NCBI GenBank assembly: GCA_023144005.1
Contig: JAGLGN010000024.1
Location: forward strand, 1-64,000
Source: a bacterium
Lineage (GTDB): Bacteria > AUK180
Direction of reading: 5' to 3'
Length of the DNA: 64,000 bases
This document shows positions 46,324-54,115 of this stretch, piece by piece. The notes beneath the pieces were generated by a model. The model ran no database searches. It was not told the DNA's origin and saw nothing but the letters and a program-made list of their open reading frames with translations. The position numbers and the translations under genes were made by a program. The first letter of the stretch is position 1, and each line of letters begins with the position of its first letter.

Positions 46324-46620
46324 AATCTGTACTTGATCTTCTACTACAATGGTATCGGCTCTTTACTTTTTACTCTTTTTGAATCCAAAATTTGATAATA
46401 TATTTGCAAAGTAGGAGATGAATACAATTGACAATGGACAATGGACAGTTGACAATGAATAGCAAGTGGAGCCTGCGAATCAGCATATCAGTAAAACAAG
46501 GAAAACGGATGATCAGCGCACAATGAAACATGGAGAGATTCAGATTGTGAAGGATAGGTTACTTAGATATCGAGTAAGTTTGAATCTCTCGATAGTAACG
46601 GCTTCAATTGACTCCTAAAT
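46324..46620. repeat. Repeat-bearing spacer, no gene
   Basis: Contains the CTTTTTGAATCC/ATTTGATAATATATTTG repeat unit (about 46355-46420), shared with about 47950 and 48155, followed by ATTGACAATGGACAATGGAC heptads (46428-46460). The end carries a GAGAGATTCA...TGAATCTCTC inverted pair (about 46533 and 46572-46581). Confidence 0.7.
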
Positions 46621-47805
46621 CTAGCTATTTTCATTACTTGCTTCCCAATTCATCTTTTTCAACACATCTATATATTTTTCTAATGCCTTGCAGAAGAATT
46701 CTGCTTTTTCTACATTACTAAACAAATATCTCTCATGCAATCCGCTTTTTGTCCTTATTTCAAAATCATAATACAATGCTATTGGAACCTTGGGATTGTA
46801 CTTATATCGATTATCCGGTTTTCCGTTCTTATTTACATATGTCCATGTATGGTCAACAACTTTGGAATCCTTAGGTACAATAGATCTTTCGTGAAAATGT
46901 ACTGATTTATGAATGATTTCTATATCCCGGAAGTCAATTAAACCAAATTCATCAGAAAATGTATCTTTCATTAGAATAAATCCGGGATAGATAAATAAGT
47001 GCCCGCCATTTGCATTTCCCATTCTTAACGCCTCGTAATCACATTTTACTATTTCAAGATTATCATGTGAGAAACGAACAGGAGTAAGTGTTACGAAATA
47101 ATCAGCCTTTGTTCTATCTACCTTCTGATTAGCTGTTTGAGAAGTCCTAACATCCCATATTCTTTCCATATTTGATGCATTTAGAAAGGTTTTCTTCAAG
47201 GTTATATAATCATTTTCAATTTCTTTATCGAAGTTAACGTCAATCTTCATGTTGAATTCAGAATATACTTTTTGAGCTTCTTCAACCAGTTTCATTTTCT
47301 CATCAAAGTCCCTTTTGAAGGATTTGAATATAAATCCAAATAAGAATATATGTGAAAATAATAAGGTGCTCTTAGCAATTCTGAGATTTTCAATAGCGTC
47401 ATCTCTTTCCTCAAATAACTCAGTTTTAATTTCTTGTGCATTAATTATTGATTCTTTGAGACCAAATAACCCATCTGATGTAATCAACTCCGGATTATAA
47501 CTCCTTATTTCAATTAGATCACTCTCATCATTGAGTTGTCCAATATCAGAAGATTCACTTTTATTAGGAAACCCATTGTTGCTTCCGTCACATGCGTTAT
47601 TAACATCGTCATTCTTTGGAAAATCTCCAATTTTGGTTCTATTATATATTCCACTACCAGGAATTCCTGTGTTTAAATAAGCACCATTTTTACCTATATT
47701 TGTACTGAGTCCCTTTATTCCTATAGTGGCACTCATTCCCGACTTACTTAGATTCAAATAGAATCCAGGTAAAATCCTAATTTTCTTTCTGAATTTTATC
47801 CCCAT
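46621..47805 (-). CDS. DUF4236 domain protein
   Basis: 394 residues from ATG 47805 (GGAGG five bases upstream; an upstream ATG at 47829 lacks support). The first 55 residues are a DUF4236 domain: MGIKFRKKIRILPGFYLNLS, then SGMSATIGIKG and NTGIPGSGIYNR. The middle has a helical, charged region with a hydrophobic patch (about 138-160, LFSHIFLFGFIF). The C-terminal 200 residues form an alpha/beta domain with TPVRFSHDNLEI and PGFILMKDTFSDEFGLIDFRDI that I do not recognise. It is convergent with the defence operon and has no evident partner. Confidence 0.78.
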   Translation of the reverse strand: MGIKFRKKIRILPGFYLNLSKSGMSATIGIKGLSTNIGKNGAYLNTGIPGSGIYNRTKIGDFPKNDDVNNACDGSNNGFPNKSESSDIGQLNDESDLIEIRSYNPELITSDGLFGLKESIINAQEIKTELFEERDDAIENLRIAKSTLLFSHIFLFGFIFKSFKRDFDEKMKLVEEAQKVYSEFNMKIDVNFDKEIENDYITLKKTFLNASNMERIWDVRTSQTANQKVDRTKADYFVTLTPVRFSHDNLEIVKCDYEALRMGNANGGHLFIYPGFILMKDTFSDEFGLIDFRDIEIIHKSVHFHERSIVPKDSKVVDHTWTYVNKNGKPDNRYKYNPKVPIALYYDFEIRTKSGLHERYLFSNVEKAEFFCKALEKYIDVLKKMNWEASNENS

Positions 47806-47829
47806 GGTTTCCTCCATCTTTCCGATCAA

Positions 47830-48205
47830 CAGTAGTTAATTTCACATGTAGTGATAGTCATAATTCCCGCTGCATCTGTGTGATGATATCACAATTTCAC
47901 TTCCTTTTCAATTTCTTCTTTTTCCATATTCAAGGTTTAAAGTATCTTCTTTACCATTTTTTGAATCCGAAATTTGAAAATATTATTTAAATCAAGTAGA
48001 TGAATACAATTGACAATTGACAGTGGACAATTACGCTACGCAGAGCACAAGTGCACAAGTGACAAGAGCACAAGCTATGCTTCGCAGTGACCCAGTAGCC
48101 CAGTGGACCCAGTGTCCCAGGGACAAGCTACGCAAGGTACCGTGTCTTTGCTTTTTACCTATTTGAATCCGAGATTTGATAATAATTTAGCAAAATGATA
48201 GAGTA
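47830..48205. repeat. Repeat-bearing spacer, no gene
   Basis: Two copies of the TTTTTGAATCCGAAATTTGA-type unit (about 47957-48010 and 48160-48190) flank ATTGACAATTGACAGTGGAC heptads (48008-48031), ACAAGTGCACAAG heptads (48045-48072) and CCCAGTGGACCCAGTG blocks (48090-48125). Confidence 0.75.
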
Positions 48206-48223
48206 TTCTGAGAGGAGGTAGGG

Positions 48224-48577
48224 ATGGAGAAGAAACCTTTTAACTGGGTGAAACTGATAGTAGCAGTTCTTTTGCTGATGTGTTCAATTGCAATGCCCGT
48301 ATACTCGATCATCTTCGTGGGATTCACGGTAATGATCCTGGTAAATTGGGGAATTGGAGCGGTAGTAGGATTCTTTCTGATATTCTTTTTGTACAAGATC
48401 CCATCGAAAAAAGTTCAGACGATAATGTGGTTTACACTGTTCGCCCTCTGGATCATATTGTCGGCTATCTTTAAGATGGATGTTTTTGTGAGTAATAGCG
48501 GCTTCCTTTTCGGAATAGTGATTTCCGGGCTGGTCTGTAAACAGAAAGCACAGGATAAAATGAAGAATGAAGAATGA
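48224..48577 (+). CDS. Small integral membrane protein
   Basis: 117 residues with four hydrophobic helices (about 6-24, 27-47, 58-74 and 78-98) and a short charged tail. No family motif is visible. AGGAGG lies eight bases upstream of the ATG. The last codons and the TGA stop are supplied by the first units of a GAAGAAT tandem array, so the C-terminus is repeat-derived. The gene stands alone between repeat mosaics. Confidence 0.7.
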   Translation: MEKKPFNWVKLIVAVLLLMCSIAMPVYSIIFVGFTVMILVNWGIGAVVGFFLIFFLYKIPSKKVQTIMWFTLFALWIILSAIFKMDVFVSNSGFLFGIVISGLVCKQKAQDKMKNEE

Positions 48578-48668
48578 AGAATGAAGAATGAAGAATGAAA
48601 AATGAAGAATGAAGAATGAAGAATGAAGAATGAAGAATGAAGAATGAAGAATGAGAAATGAAGAATGA
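48560..48668. repeat. Tandem heptanucleotide array (GAAGAAT)n, about 15 units
   Basis: About fifteen nearly perfect units with two substitutions (GAAAAAT and GAGAAAT). Since seven is not a multiple of three, every reading frame meets TGA within a few units, so the array ends any gene that runs into it. The long antisense frames here are repeat artefacts. Confidence 0.92.
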
Positions 48669-49045
48669 CGCTGCGCAGTGCACAAGCAATGCTGAGCTTG
48701 CTCAGCAAGTGTGAAGTGGAAGTCTGAAGTATAAAGTAAAGAATCGAGAAAAGACAATATATGAGAGATAGACTGGATGCCACGCTTTCGCTCTGCATGA
48801 CATGATCGTTCTCGCTATGAACGAAGTGTGAAGTCTGAAGTGTGAAGTGTAAAGTGGGAAGGCACAAGAGGTAAATACCAGATGGATTCCCGATCGGAGT
48901 CGGGAATGACGAAAAATAGTGAAAAGTGGGGGAAACACAAGAGGTAAATACCAGATGGATTATCGAATCAAGTTCGATAATGACAGATACAGGGATTATT
49001 TCCTTCCCAAACTAGCCTCCAACCTCTAACCTCTAGCCTCTTCAT
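48669..49045. repeat. Mosaic intergenic repeats, no gene
   Basis: GCTGAGCTTGCTCAGC hairpin (48691-48706) followed by AAGTGTGAAG; a GGATGCCACGC hairpin repeat (48776-48802); GTGAAGTCTGAAGTGTGAAG heptads (48826-48857); two covarying hairpin repeats in reverse orientation (about 48873-48915 and 48943-48985); a CCTCTAACCTCTAGCCTC heptad block (49018-49041). Confidence 0.85.
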
Positions 49046-49052
49046 ATATTTG

Positions 49053-49081
49053 TTGATTTAGAAACAAATTTAAACTATAAT
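49053..49081 (+). promoter_or_regulatory. Promoter of the CsgG-FGE gene
   Basis: TTGATT (49053-49058), a 17-base spacer and TATAAT (49076-49081), 27 bases before ATG 49109. Confidence 0.7.
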
Positions 49082-49108
49082 AAAGCGAATCGGGGGTACA
49101 TTGAACCT

Positions 49109-50344
49109 ATGAAACGATTACTGGTATTCTTTTGTTTCACAATCTTAAGCATTACTATGTTCGGACGAACCATAATAGCGGTACAGGATTTTACCGTAAC
49201 GGATGTTCCTGAAAGCGCTGGAATGGTGTGTTCCGAAGAGATCAGGAACGTTCTAGTCAATAACGACACCTTAGAGGTCCTGGACAGGGGATCAATGACG
49301 GCGATCATGGCGGAGCAGAACCTCCAGCAGTCCGGCTGTACCGACGCTGCGTGTGCCGTTGAACTGGGTAAACTTCTGGCTGCTAACATGATAATCTTCG
49401 GATCCGTTACCAAGCTCGGTAAAACCTATTATTTGAATGTCAAGGGTGTGAATGTGGAGACGGCAAGGATAACTTTCTCAAAGAGCAGTCACAAAAAAGG
49501 TGAGATCGATGCGGTCATTGAGATGGCTCATAACATCGCTGTCGAGATCGACAACGAGAACTTCGGTGGTGAACAGGAAAAGGTCACTGCAGAGAAGGAA
49601 GAATTGAAGGCGGCGAGTACAGGGGTATCTCCGGCAAAGGACCTTTATCCGCGGATGATGACGATACCGGCAAAGAAAGGAAAGAAAGCCGAAAAGATCC
49701 CGTCATTTGCCATTGGCGTTTATGAGGTTTCTAACCACCAGTATTTCGAGTATCTGAAGGATAGATCGAACGAACTTGCGAAAAAGGCCGCCAAAACGGG
49801 TGATAAGGAACTGTCCAAAAAGGCGAAGCGTCTTCAGGAGATGATGACATGGAAAAGATGGAAGGAGCCCGAGAAACCCGCCGCTGAACTTAGATACGAA
49901 GAGGTTTTGGACTACTGTGAATGGCTTTCGACGAAAATGGGAAACACCTTCAGGCTGCCCACCGTAAAGGAATGGATCCACGCAGCTTCGGGTGAAAATA
50001 AAGACTTCCTCTACCCCTGGGGAGATGATTTTGACGGCACACGGTGCTGGTACAGGCTGAATACCGAGGATAAGATACAAGAGATAGGAAAACTCCCGCC
50101 CACCGGGTATGGCCTTTATGACATCATCGGGAATGTATGGGAATATACAAGTGACATCAAATACAATCAGAAGGACATTGAAAAAAAATCAAAATATCCC
50201 CAGCACGAGGTCTATGTAAAAGGCGGATCATATCATTCGTATGTGGATGAGATGCACCTTAAATATGAAAAACTCCTTCGGATCAGAAGTTACTACAACA
50301 ACGTTGGTTTTCGGGTTTTGATGGAAAATCCGAAGAAACGATAG
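49109..50344 (+). CDS. CsgG/LpoB-like domain fused to FGE-sulfatase (SUMF1) domain
   Basis: 411 residues with a signal peptide (about 1-19). Residues 20-150 form a CsgG/LpoB-like domain: IIAVQDFTVTDVPESAG, LEVLDRGSMTAIM and LQQSGCTDAACAVELGKLL. After a linker, residues about 165-408 form a formylglycine-generating-enzyme-type domain: SFAIGVYEVSNHQYFEYL, TFRLPTVKEWIHAA, YPWGDDFDG, GNVWEYTSD and VKGGSYHS, closing with NNVGFRVL. The CsgG-like domain is a paralogue of the one at 33240-33650, sharing the QQSGCTDA(S/A)CAVE block. It is probably an outer-membrane-associated accessory protein rather than a sulfatase maturase. Confidence 0.9.
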   Translation: MKRLLVFFCFTILSITMFGRTIIAVQDFTVTDVPESAGMVCSEEIRNVLVNNDTLEVLDRGSMTAIMAEQNLQQSGCTDAACAVELGKLLAANMIIFGSVTKLGKTYYLNVKGVNVETARITFSKSSHKKGEIDAVIEMAHNIAVEIDNENFGGEQEKVTAEKEELKAASTGVSPAKDLYPRMMTIPAKKGKKAEKIPSFAIGVYEVSNHQYFEYLKDRSNELAKKAAKTGDKELSKKAKRLQEMMTWKRWKEPEKPAAELRYEEVLDYCEWLSTKMGNTFRLPTVKEWIHAASGENKDFLYPWGDDFDGTRCWYRLNTEDKIQEIGKLPPTGYGLYDIIGNVWEYTSDIKYNQKDIEKKSKYPQHEVYVKGGSYHSYVDEMHLKYEKLLRIRSYYNNVGFRVLMENPKKR

Positions 50345-50538
50345 GCGAATCGAATATGCTGAGCTTGCTCAGCAAGTGTGAAGTGTGAAGTCTGAAGTGT
50401 AAAGTGGATAAGTACAATGAACAATTAATAAATGAACAATGAACAATGACCAGTAAGTAGCCCAGTAGCCCCAGTGGAACAGTTTTTTAAAGCGAAAAAC
50501 GAATGTGTTTTATAAATATTCAATTATCAATAGTATTT
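50345..50538. repeat. Mosaic intergenic repeats, no gene
   Basis: GCTGAGCTTGCTCAGC hairpin (50358-50373) followed by AAGTGTGAAGTGTGAAGTC heptads, the same order as at 48691; then AATGAACAATGAACAATG heptads and AGTAGCCCAGTAGCCCCAG units to about 50475. Confidence 0.8.
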
Positions 50539-51339
50539 TCATAGTTTCTTACCTAATTTTTTAGCAATATATAGAACGGCAAGATATGGTCTTGTTACTA
50601 CACCGTCATATTCATTCTCAATCAAAGTCTTGATACCAGAAAACAGTGCTAATCTTCTTTTTTCATCTAAACATCGGTGATCAGAATATGTATTAAGGAG
50701 TTTGATATATTGATCTGTTTTATATTCTTCCGTCCAGGAATACCGCTTCACCAGTACTTTTTCAAACAAACCAGTTTTGTTTATGTAATTCACTGTAGAT
50801 TTGATCTTGTTTTCGGTGGGTGGTCCATTGCAGGGATCTCTCCATTCAGGTATGACGTTCCGGTACACCTTTTGTACCGCTTGAAAAAACCCAGTGTATG
50901 GAGTCGGATGAAGATTAGAAAAAATAGCTATATATCCGGAATCTTTTAGTATTTGAGTTGCTTTGCGGTAGCCAATCTCTGGAGATATCCAGTGAAATGC
51001 CGTTGCAGAAATGACAATATCAAACGAATTCATCTCAGGCTTCCATTCTTCAAACGATATTGGATAGACATGCACCCGTGAGTATTTTTGACAATTATTT
51101 TTACATAATGCAACCATATTTTTTCCAATATCCAAACAAGTCATGTAATAGCATCGTTTGGCAAAAGGGATCGTAGCCTGTCCTGTCCCACACCCGATTT
51201 CAAGAATTCTTCCATCTTCAGGAATACAGGAAATAGAAATAATATCTTCAATTAATTTATTGGGATAACCCGGGCGTACTTCATCATAATCCTTAGCAGT
51301 CTGATCAAAGACAATTTTACGAGAGGATTTCATATTCAT
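50539..51339 (-). CDS. Class I SAM-dependent methyltransferase
   Basis: 266 residues. SAM motif I is ILEIGCGTGQATIPFA (about 46-61), the acidic motif is CLDIGKNM (about 69-76), motif IV is FDIVISATAFHWI (about 105-117) and a post-motif LKDSGYIAIFSN follows. The start KIVFDQTAKDYDEVRPGYP is typical of YcgJ/UbiE-like methyltransferases of unknown substrate. The start context is poor in ribosome-binding sequence, and the gene is isolated by repeats on both sides, which suggests an acquired gene. Confidence 0.88.
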   Translation of the reverse strand: MNMKSSRKIVFDQTAKDYDEVRPGYPNKLIEDIISISCIPEDGRILEIGCGTGQATIPFAKRCYYMTCLDIGKNMVALCKNNCQKYSRVHVYPISFEEWKPEMNSFDIVISATAFHWISPEIGYRKATQILKDSGYIAIFSNLHPTPYTGFFQAVQKVYRNVIPEWRDPCNGPPTENKIKSTVNYINKTGLFEKVLVKRYSWTEEYKTDQYIKLLNTYSDHRCLDEKRRLALFSGIKTLIENEYDGVVTRPYLAVLYIAKKLGKKL

Positions 51340-51506
51340 ACTATTGGCTCATTTTGATTTCGGTGACAAATAGGGACGGTCGATGCATTTCTTGCAAATT
51401 TATCTTTTGGATGTTTCGTATTTAGCTTGGATAAGGTATTAAGAGTAATTGTCAACTGTCAATTGTCCATTGTCAATTATATTCTCATCGCGTGACGCGT
51501 CCAGCG
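51340..51506. repeat. Repeat-bearing spacer
   Basis: A GACAAATAGGGACGGTCG word (51363-51380, inverted member of the ACCGTCCC family) and a GGTATTAAGAGTAATTGTCA word with ATTGTCC heptads (51436-51480). No gene is seen. Confidence 0.75.
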
Positions 51507-52604
51507 TTACGAGATGGGAATATAGAGAGTCTGTCCCGGTCGTATCTTTTTGGCGTTTGAGATGTTGTTGATGCGCATTAATTTCTTGTAGCCCAGATTG
51601 AATTTTCTTGAGATCGCATAAACGGTATCGCCTTTTTTGATCTTGAGTTTGATGACCTTTCCGTCCGCTCTGTTCTGACTTTTCAGTTTTTTCAATTTGG
51701 TATAGTACTTTTCCGGTACTCTGATATAATTAGTTCCCTTAAGCAGATATCCGTGCTTATACTCGGGATTGAGCTTCTTTAATGTCTTTCTGCTGAAATG
51801 GAGTTTATATGCGATCTCTTCCAATTCCCAATATCCTTTCATGGGATACTGTACATAGACTTCGTCGTCTTCGTTGTCGATCCTTGCGAATTCATATTCG
51901 TTGAAAAGTTGTATCAATGCTTTGATCTTGACTAAAAATGACCTGGTCTCCCTGGGGAGTTCGTCATAACATTCCGGAATGCCGTATTCGCGGATCTTGC
52001 GCTTGAGTCCGTATTCGCCGTAATTATATGCCATGATAACGAGATCCCAATCTCCAAGCATTCGGTATAGTTTTTTGAAGTAACTCATAGCCGCCTGCGT
52101 GGACTTGTCGGGATTAAGCCTCTCATCTATCCACCAATTGACTCTGAGCCCGAAGCTTCTCGCTGTGTGCGGCATAAATTGCCAGACCCCTACAGCTCCC
52201 GCATGTGAACGGGCGTTGGGATTGAAATAGCTCTCTACAAAGGCTACAAAGGCCAGCTCTTCCGGCAGGTCATTCTTTCTGAATATCTCTTTGATCTCGG
52301 TGATCTTATGCTGTCTTTTTAAAAGGACTTCAACCTGCGCTCTTCCCTGAGGGTTATTTGAAAAGAAGTTCTTCCATTTCCTGACACCATGTGTTTCGGA
52401 ATAGAGCGGAAATCTCTTATCCTCATGAATGAAGAGCTCTGCCGCCTTGCTCAAGTTAAGTTCAAGCTTTATTTCCGCCGGTTGTGTTTTGAAGCTGAAC
52501 TCCGGATTGATCATATAGTTACCGGAGAAAAAACACGACGAAAAGCTAAGTAGTAGAAATAAGATTATTAAGGACTTGATCGATCTTGTTATTAAATTCA
52601 TCAC
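51507..52604 (-). CDS. MltD-like lytic transglycosylase lipoprotein with LysM
   Basis: 365 residues. A lipoprotein signal (lipobox SFSSC, Cys about 24) precedes an SLT goose-lysozyme-like domain at about 105-235: the catalytic Glu of FVESYFNP, then GVWQFMPHTARSFGL and AYNYGEYG. The C-terminal LysM is KIKKGDTVYAISRKFNLGYKKLM...GQTLYIP (about 320-364). It cleaves peptidoglycan between MurNAc and GlcNAc at the outer membrane. The start at 52604 gives a 59-base overlap with the upstream TPR gene; no later start keeps the signal peptide. Confidence 0.93.
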   Translation of the reverse strand: MMNLITRSIKSLIILFLLLSFSSCFFSGNYMINPEFSFKTQPAEIKLELNLSKAAELFIHEDKRFPLYSETHGVRKWKNFFSNNPQGRAQVEVLLKRQHKITEIKEIFRKNDLPEELAFVAFVESYFNPNARSHAGAVGVWQFMPHTARSFGLRVNWWIDERLNPDKSTQAAMSYFKKLYRMLGDWDLVIMAYNYGEYGLKRKIREYGIPECYDELPRETRSFLVKIKALIQLFNEYEFARIDNEDDEVYVQYPMKGYWELEEIAYKLHFSRKTLKKLNPEYKHGYLLKGTNYIRVPEKYYTKLKKLKSQNRADGKVIKLKIKKGDTVYAISRKFNLGYKKLMRINNISNAKKIRPGQTLYIPIS

Positions 52605-53331
52605 TGTTTGTATAGCGTTTCGCTATCTGTAATTCCTCTCTTGCATTATCTGCTTTGTTGTTCTTGTAATAGGAGACCCCGATCACATAATGAGCTAAAG
52701 CGAACAGAGAAGAGAAGTCCCCCTTCTTGGGGATCTGCTCCAACGCTGTTTTCTCGTTTATTATGGCTTCTTCAAGTTTTCCTAATTTCATTTGTGCATA
52801 GCCCAGGTTGATCAGAACATTGTATGTGGTTGTAAGCTGTGAGTTCTCAAGGATATCCTTATAGATCTCTTCGGCTTTCTCCAATTGCGTTTCTTCCTCA
52901 AGGTAGATAGAGGCGATATTAGAGCGGACCACATCGGACTTGTCCGGATGTTCCTTCAACAGGGCTTCGTAGATATTGATCGCTGCTTTGTGATCGTCTG
53001 AAAGGAAAAAGGCATAGCCCTTCATCATCTTTGTTGTAAAAGAGGCCTTACCCGTCTTTTCCACCTTATCGATGAGTTTGATCGCCTTCGAATATTGTCC
53101 GGATGCAAGAACAAGGTTCAAGAGTGCCATGAAGCCCTGTTCGCTGAAGCTGTTCGCGACAGATTTCTCCAGTACATCGATGGCCTGATCAGTTTTTCCA
53201 TCTGAGACAAGTCCGGAAACATCCTTGAGGACGGATTCCTTCTGTCTTGTTTTGAGGATACTGATTATCTGATAGACCACCCAGGCTAGAACTATCCCTA
53301 ATAAGGTGTATAGCGCAATTTTCAATACCAT
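52546..53331 (-). CDS. Membrane-anchored TPR protein
   Basis: 261 residues: an N-terminal membrane helix (about 5-26) and then tetratricopeptide repeats over about 45-250, with helical pairs such as SKAIKLIDKVEKTGKA, HKAAINIYEALLKEHPDKSD, EKAEEIYKDIL and LGYAQMKLGKLEEAIINEKTAL. Likely a scaffold for envelope complexes, possibly for the transglycosylase encoded next to it. The -10 box at 53345-53340 lies only eight bases before the ATG, so the mRNA looks leaderless. Its 3' end overlaps the transglycosylase start by 59 bases. Confidence 0.87.
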   Translation of the reverse strand: MVLKIALYTLLGIVLAWVVYQIISILKTRQKESVLKDVSGLVSDGKTDQAIDVLEKSVANSFSEQGFMALLNLVLASGQYSKAIKLIDKVEKTGKASFTTKMMKGYAFFLSDDHKAAINIYEALLKEHPDKSDVVRSNIASIYLEEETQLEKAEEIYKDILENSQLTTTYNVLINLGYAQMKLGKLEEAIINEKTALEQIPKKGDFSSLFALAHYVIGVSYYKNNKADNAREELQIAKRYTNSDEFNNKIDQVLNNLISTT

Positions 53332-53339
53332 AACCTTTT

Positions 53340-53369
53340 ATTTTATCACATTTGTTATGCAGATGTCAA
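53340..53369 (-). promoter_or_regulatory. Promoter for the TPR-transglycosylase pair
   Basis: Minus strand TTGACA (53369-53364), an 18-base spacer and TAAAAT (53345-53340). The start codon at 53331 is eight bases past the -10 box. Confidence 0.65.
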
Positions 53370-53375
53370 ATACAT

Positions 53376-53404
53376 TTGAAAATCTTTCTTAATAATGATA
53401 AAAT
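53376..53404 (+). promoter_or_regulatory. Promoter for the M50-trpS-scpAB operon
   Basis: TTGAAA (53376-53381), a 17-base spacer and TAAAAT (53399-53404), then TTGGAG and ATG 53425. It is divergent from the TPR promoter, their -35 boxes being seven bases apart. Confidence 0.65.
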
Positions 53405-53424
53405 AACAAAATTGGAGTAATTAA

Positions 53425-54114
53425 ATGGAATCTGTCTTAGTGATAATATCACAAGTACTCATTTTGCTGGTGTCAATATCCTTTCATGAGTCGGCTCATG
53501 CATATGCCGCGTATAAAATGGGGGACCCCACAGCGAAGAATCTTGGTAGAATAACAATGAATCCCATAAAGCACATCGATCTATGGGGAACCATTATTCT
53601 TCCTATTCTGATGTTGTTCCTAATGCGTATTCCATTAGGTTACGCAAAGCCCGTCCCTGTGAATCCCAATAATTTTCATGACCGGAAAAAAGGCGAGATA
53701 ATAGTATCACTTGCCGGGCCGGGATCCAATCTACTGCTTGCTGTTTTCGCTGCGGTGATATTACGGCTCCTGCTCCGTGCTTTGAAACTGGACCATTATG
53801 CCGATCCGCAATTGCTGAAATCGATGCAGCCGCTCTTTATGCTGCTTTTCTATTTCTATCTGATAAATCTCTTTCTCGCGATCTTCAATTTGATACCGCT
53901 TCCTCCTTTGGACGGTTCGCATGTACTTAGAGAGTTCCTTTCATATAAGGCAAAGGCTGTGTTTGACAGGATAAGGCCTTTTTCTTTCATTATCATCCTT
54001 GTTCTTCTCAATGTCGGCATATTAACCTCGATCATGTATTTCTTTGTAAATGTCCTCTCTAAGCTATTTCTGGGGAACGATATGGGCATGATCAATTATA
54101 TCCTGGGAGCATAG
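53425..54114 (+). CDS. Site-2 protease family (M50) membrane peptidase
   Basis: 229 residues, with the zinc motif HESAH (about 22-26) in an N-terminal helix, then the conserved GRITMNPIKHIDLWG and the second metal-ligand motif NLIPLPPLDGSH (about 154-165). Four to six helices. This is the short, PDZ-less M50B type found in many bacteria, often beside trpS and scpA, as here. It heads an apparent operon reaching to 63333. Confidence 0.94.
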   Translation: MESVLVIISQVLILLVSISFHESAHAYAAYKMGDPTAKNLGRITMNPIKHIDLWGTIILPILMLFLMRIPLGYAKPVPVNPNNFHDRKKGEIIVSLAGPGSNLLLAVFAAVILRLLLRALKLDHYADPQLLKSMQPLFMLLFYFYLINLFLAIFNLIPLPPLDGSHVLREFLSYKAKAVFDRIRPFSFIIILVLLNVGILTSIMYFFVNVLSKLFLGNDMGMINYILGA

Positions 54115-54115
54115 C

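Noticed and set aside
46570-46620. Possible tRNA-like sequence around a GTTTGAATCTC word
   Set aside because: No cloverleaf arms can be drawn around it; it pairs instead with an upstream GAGAGATTCA.
48560-48668. Possible CRISPR array
   Set aside because: The units are 7 bp, contiguous, with no spacers. No cas genes are present in the window.
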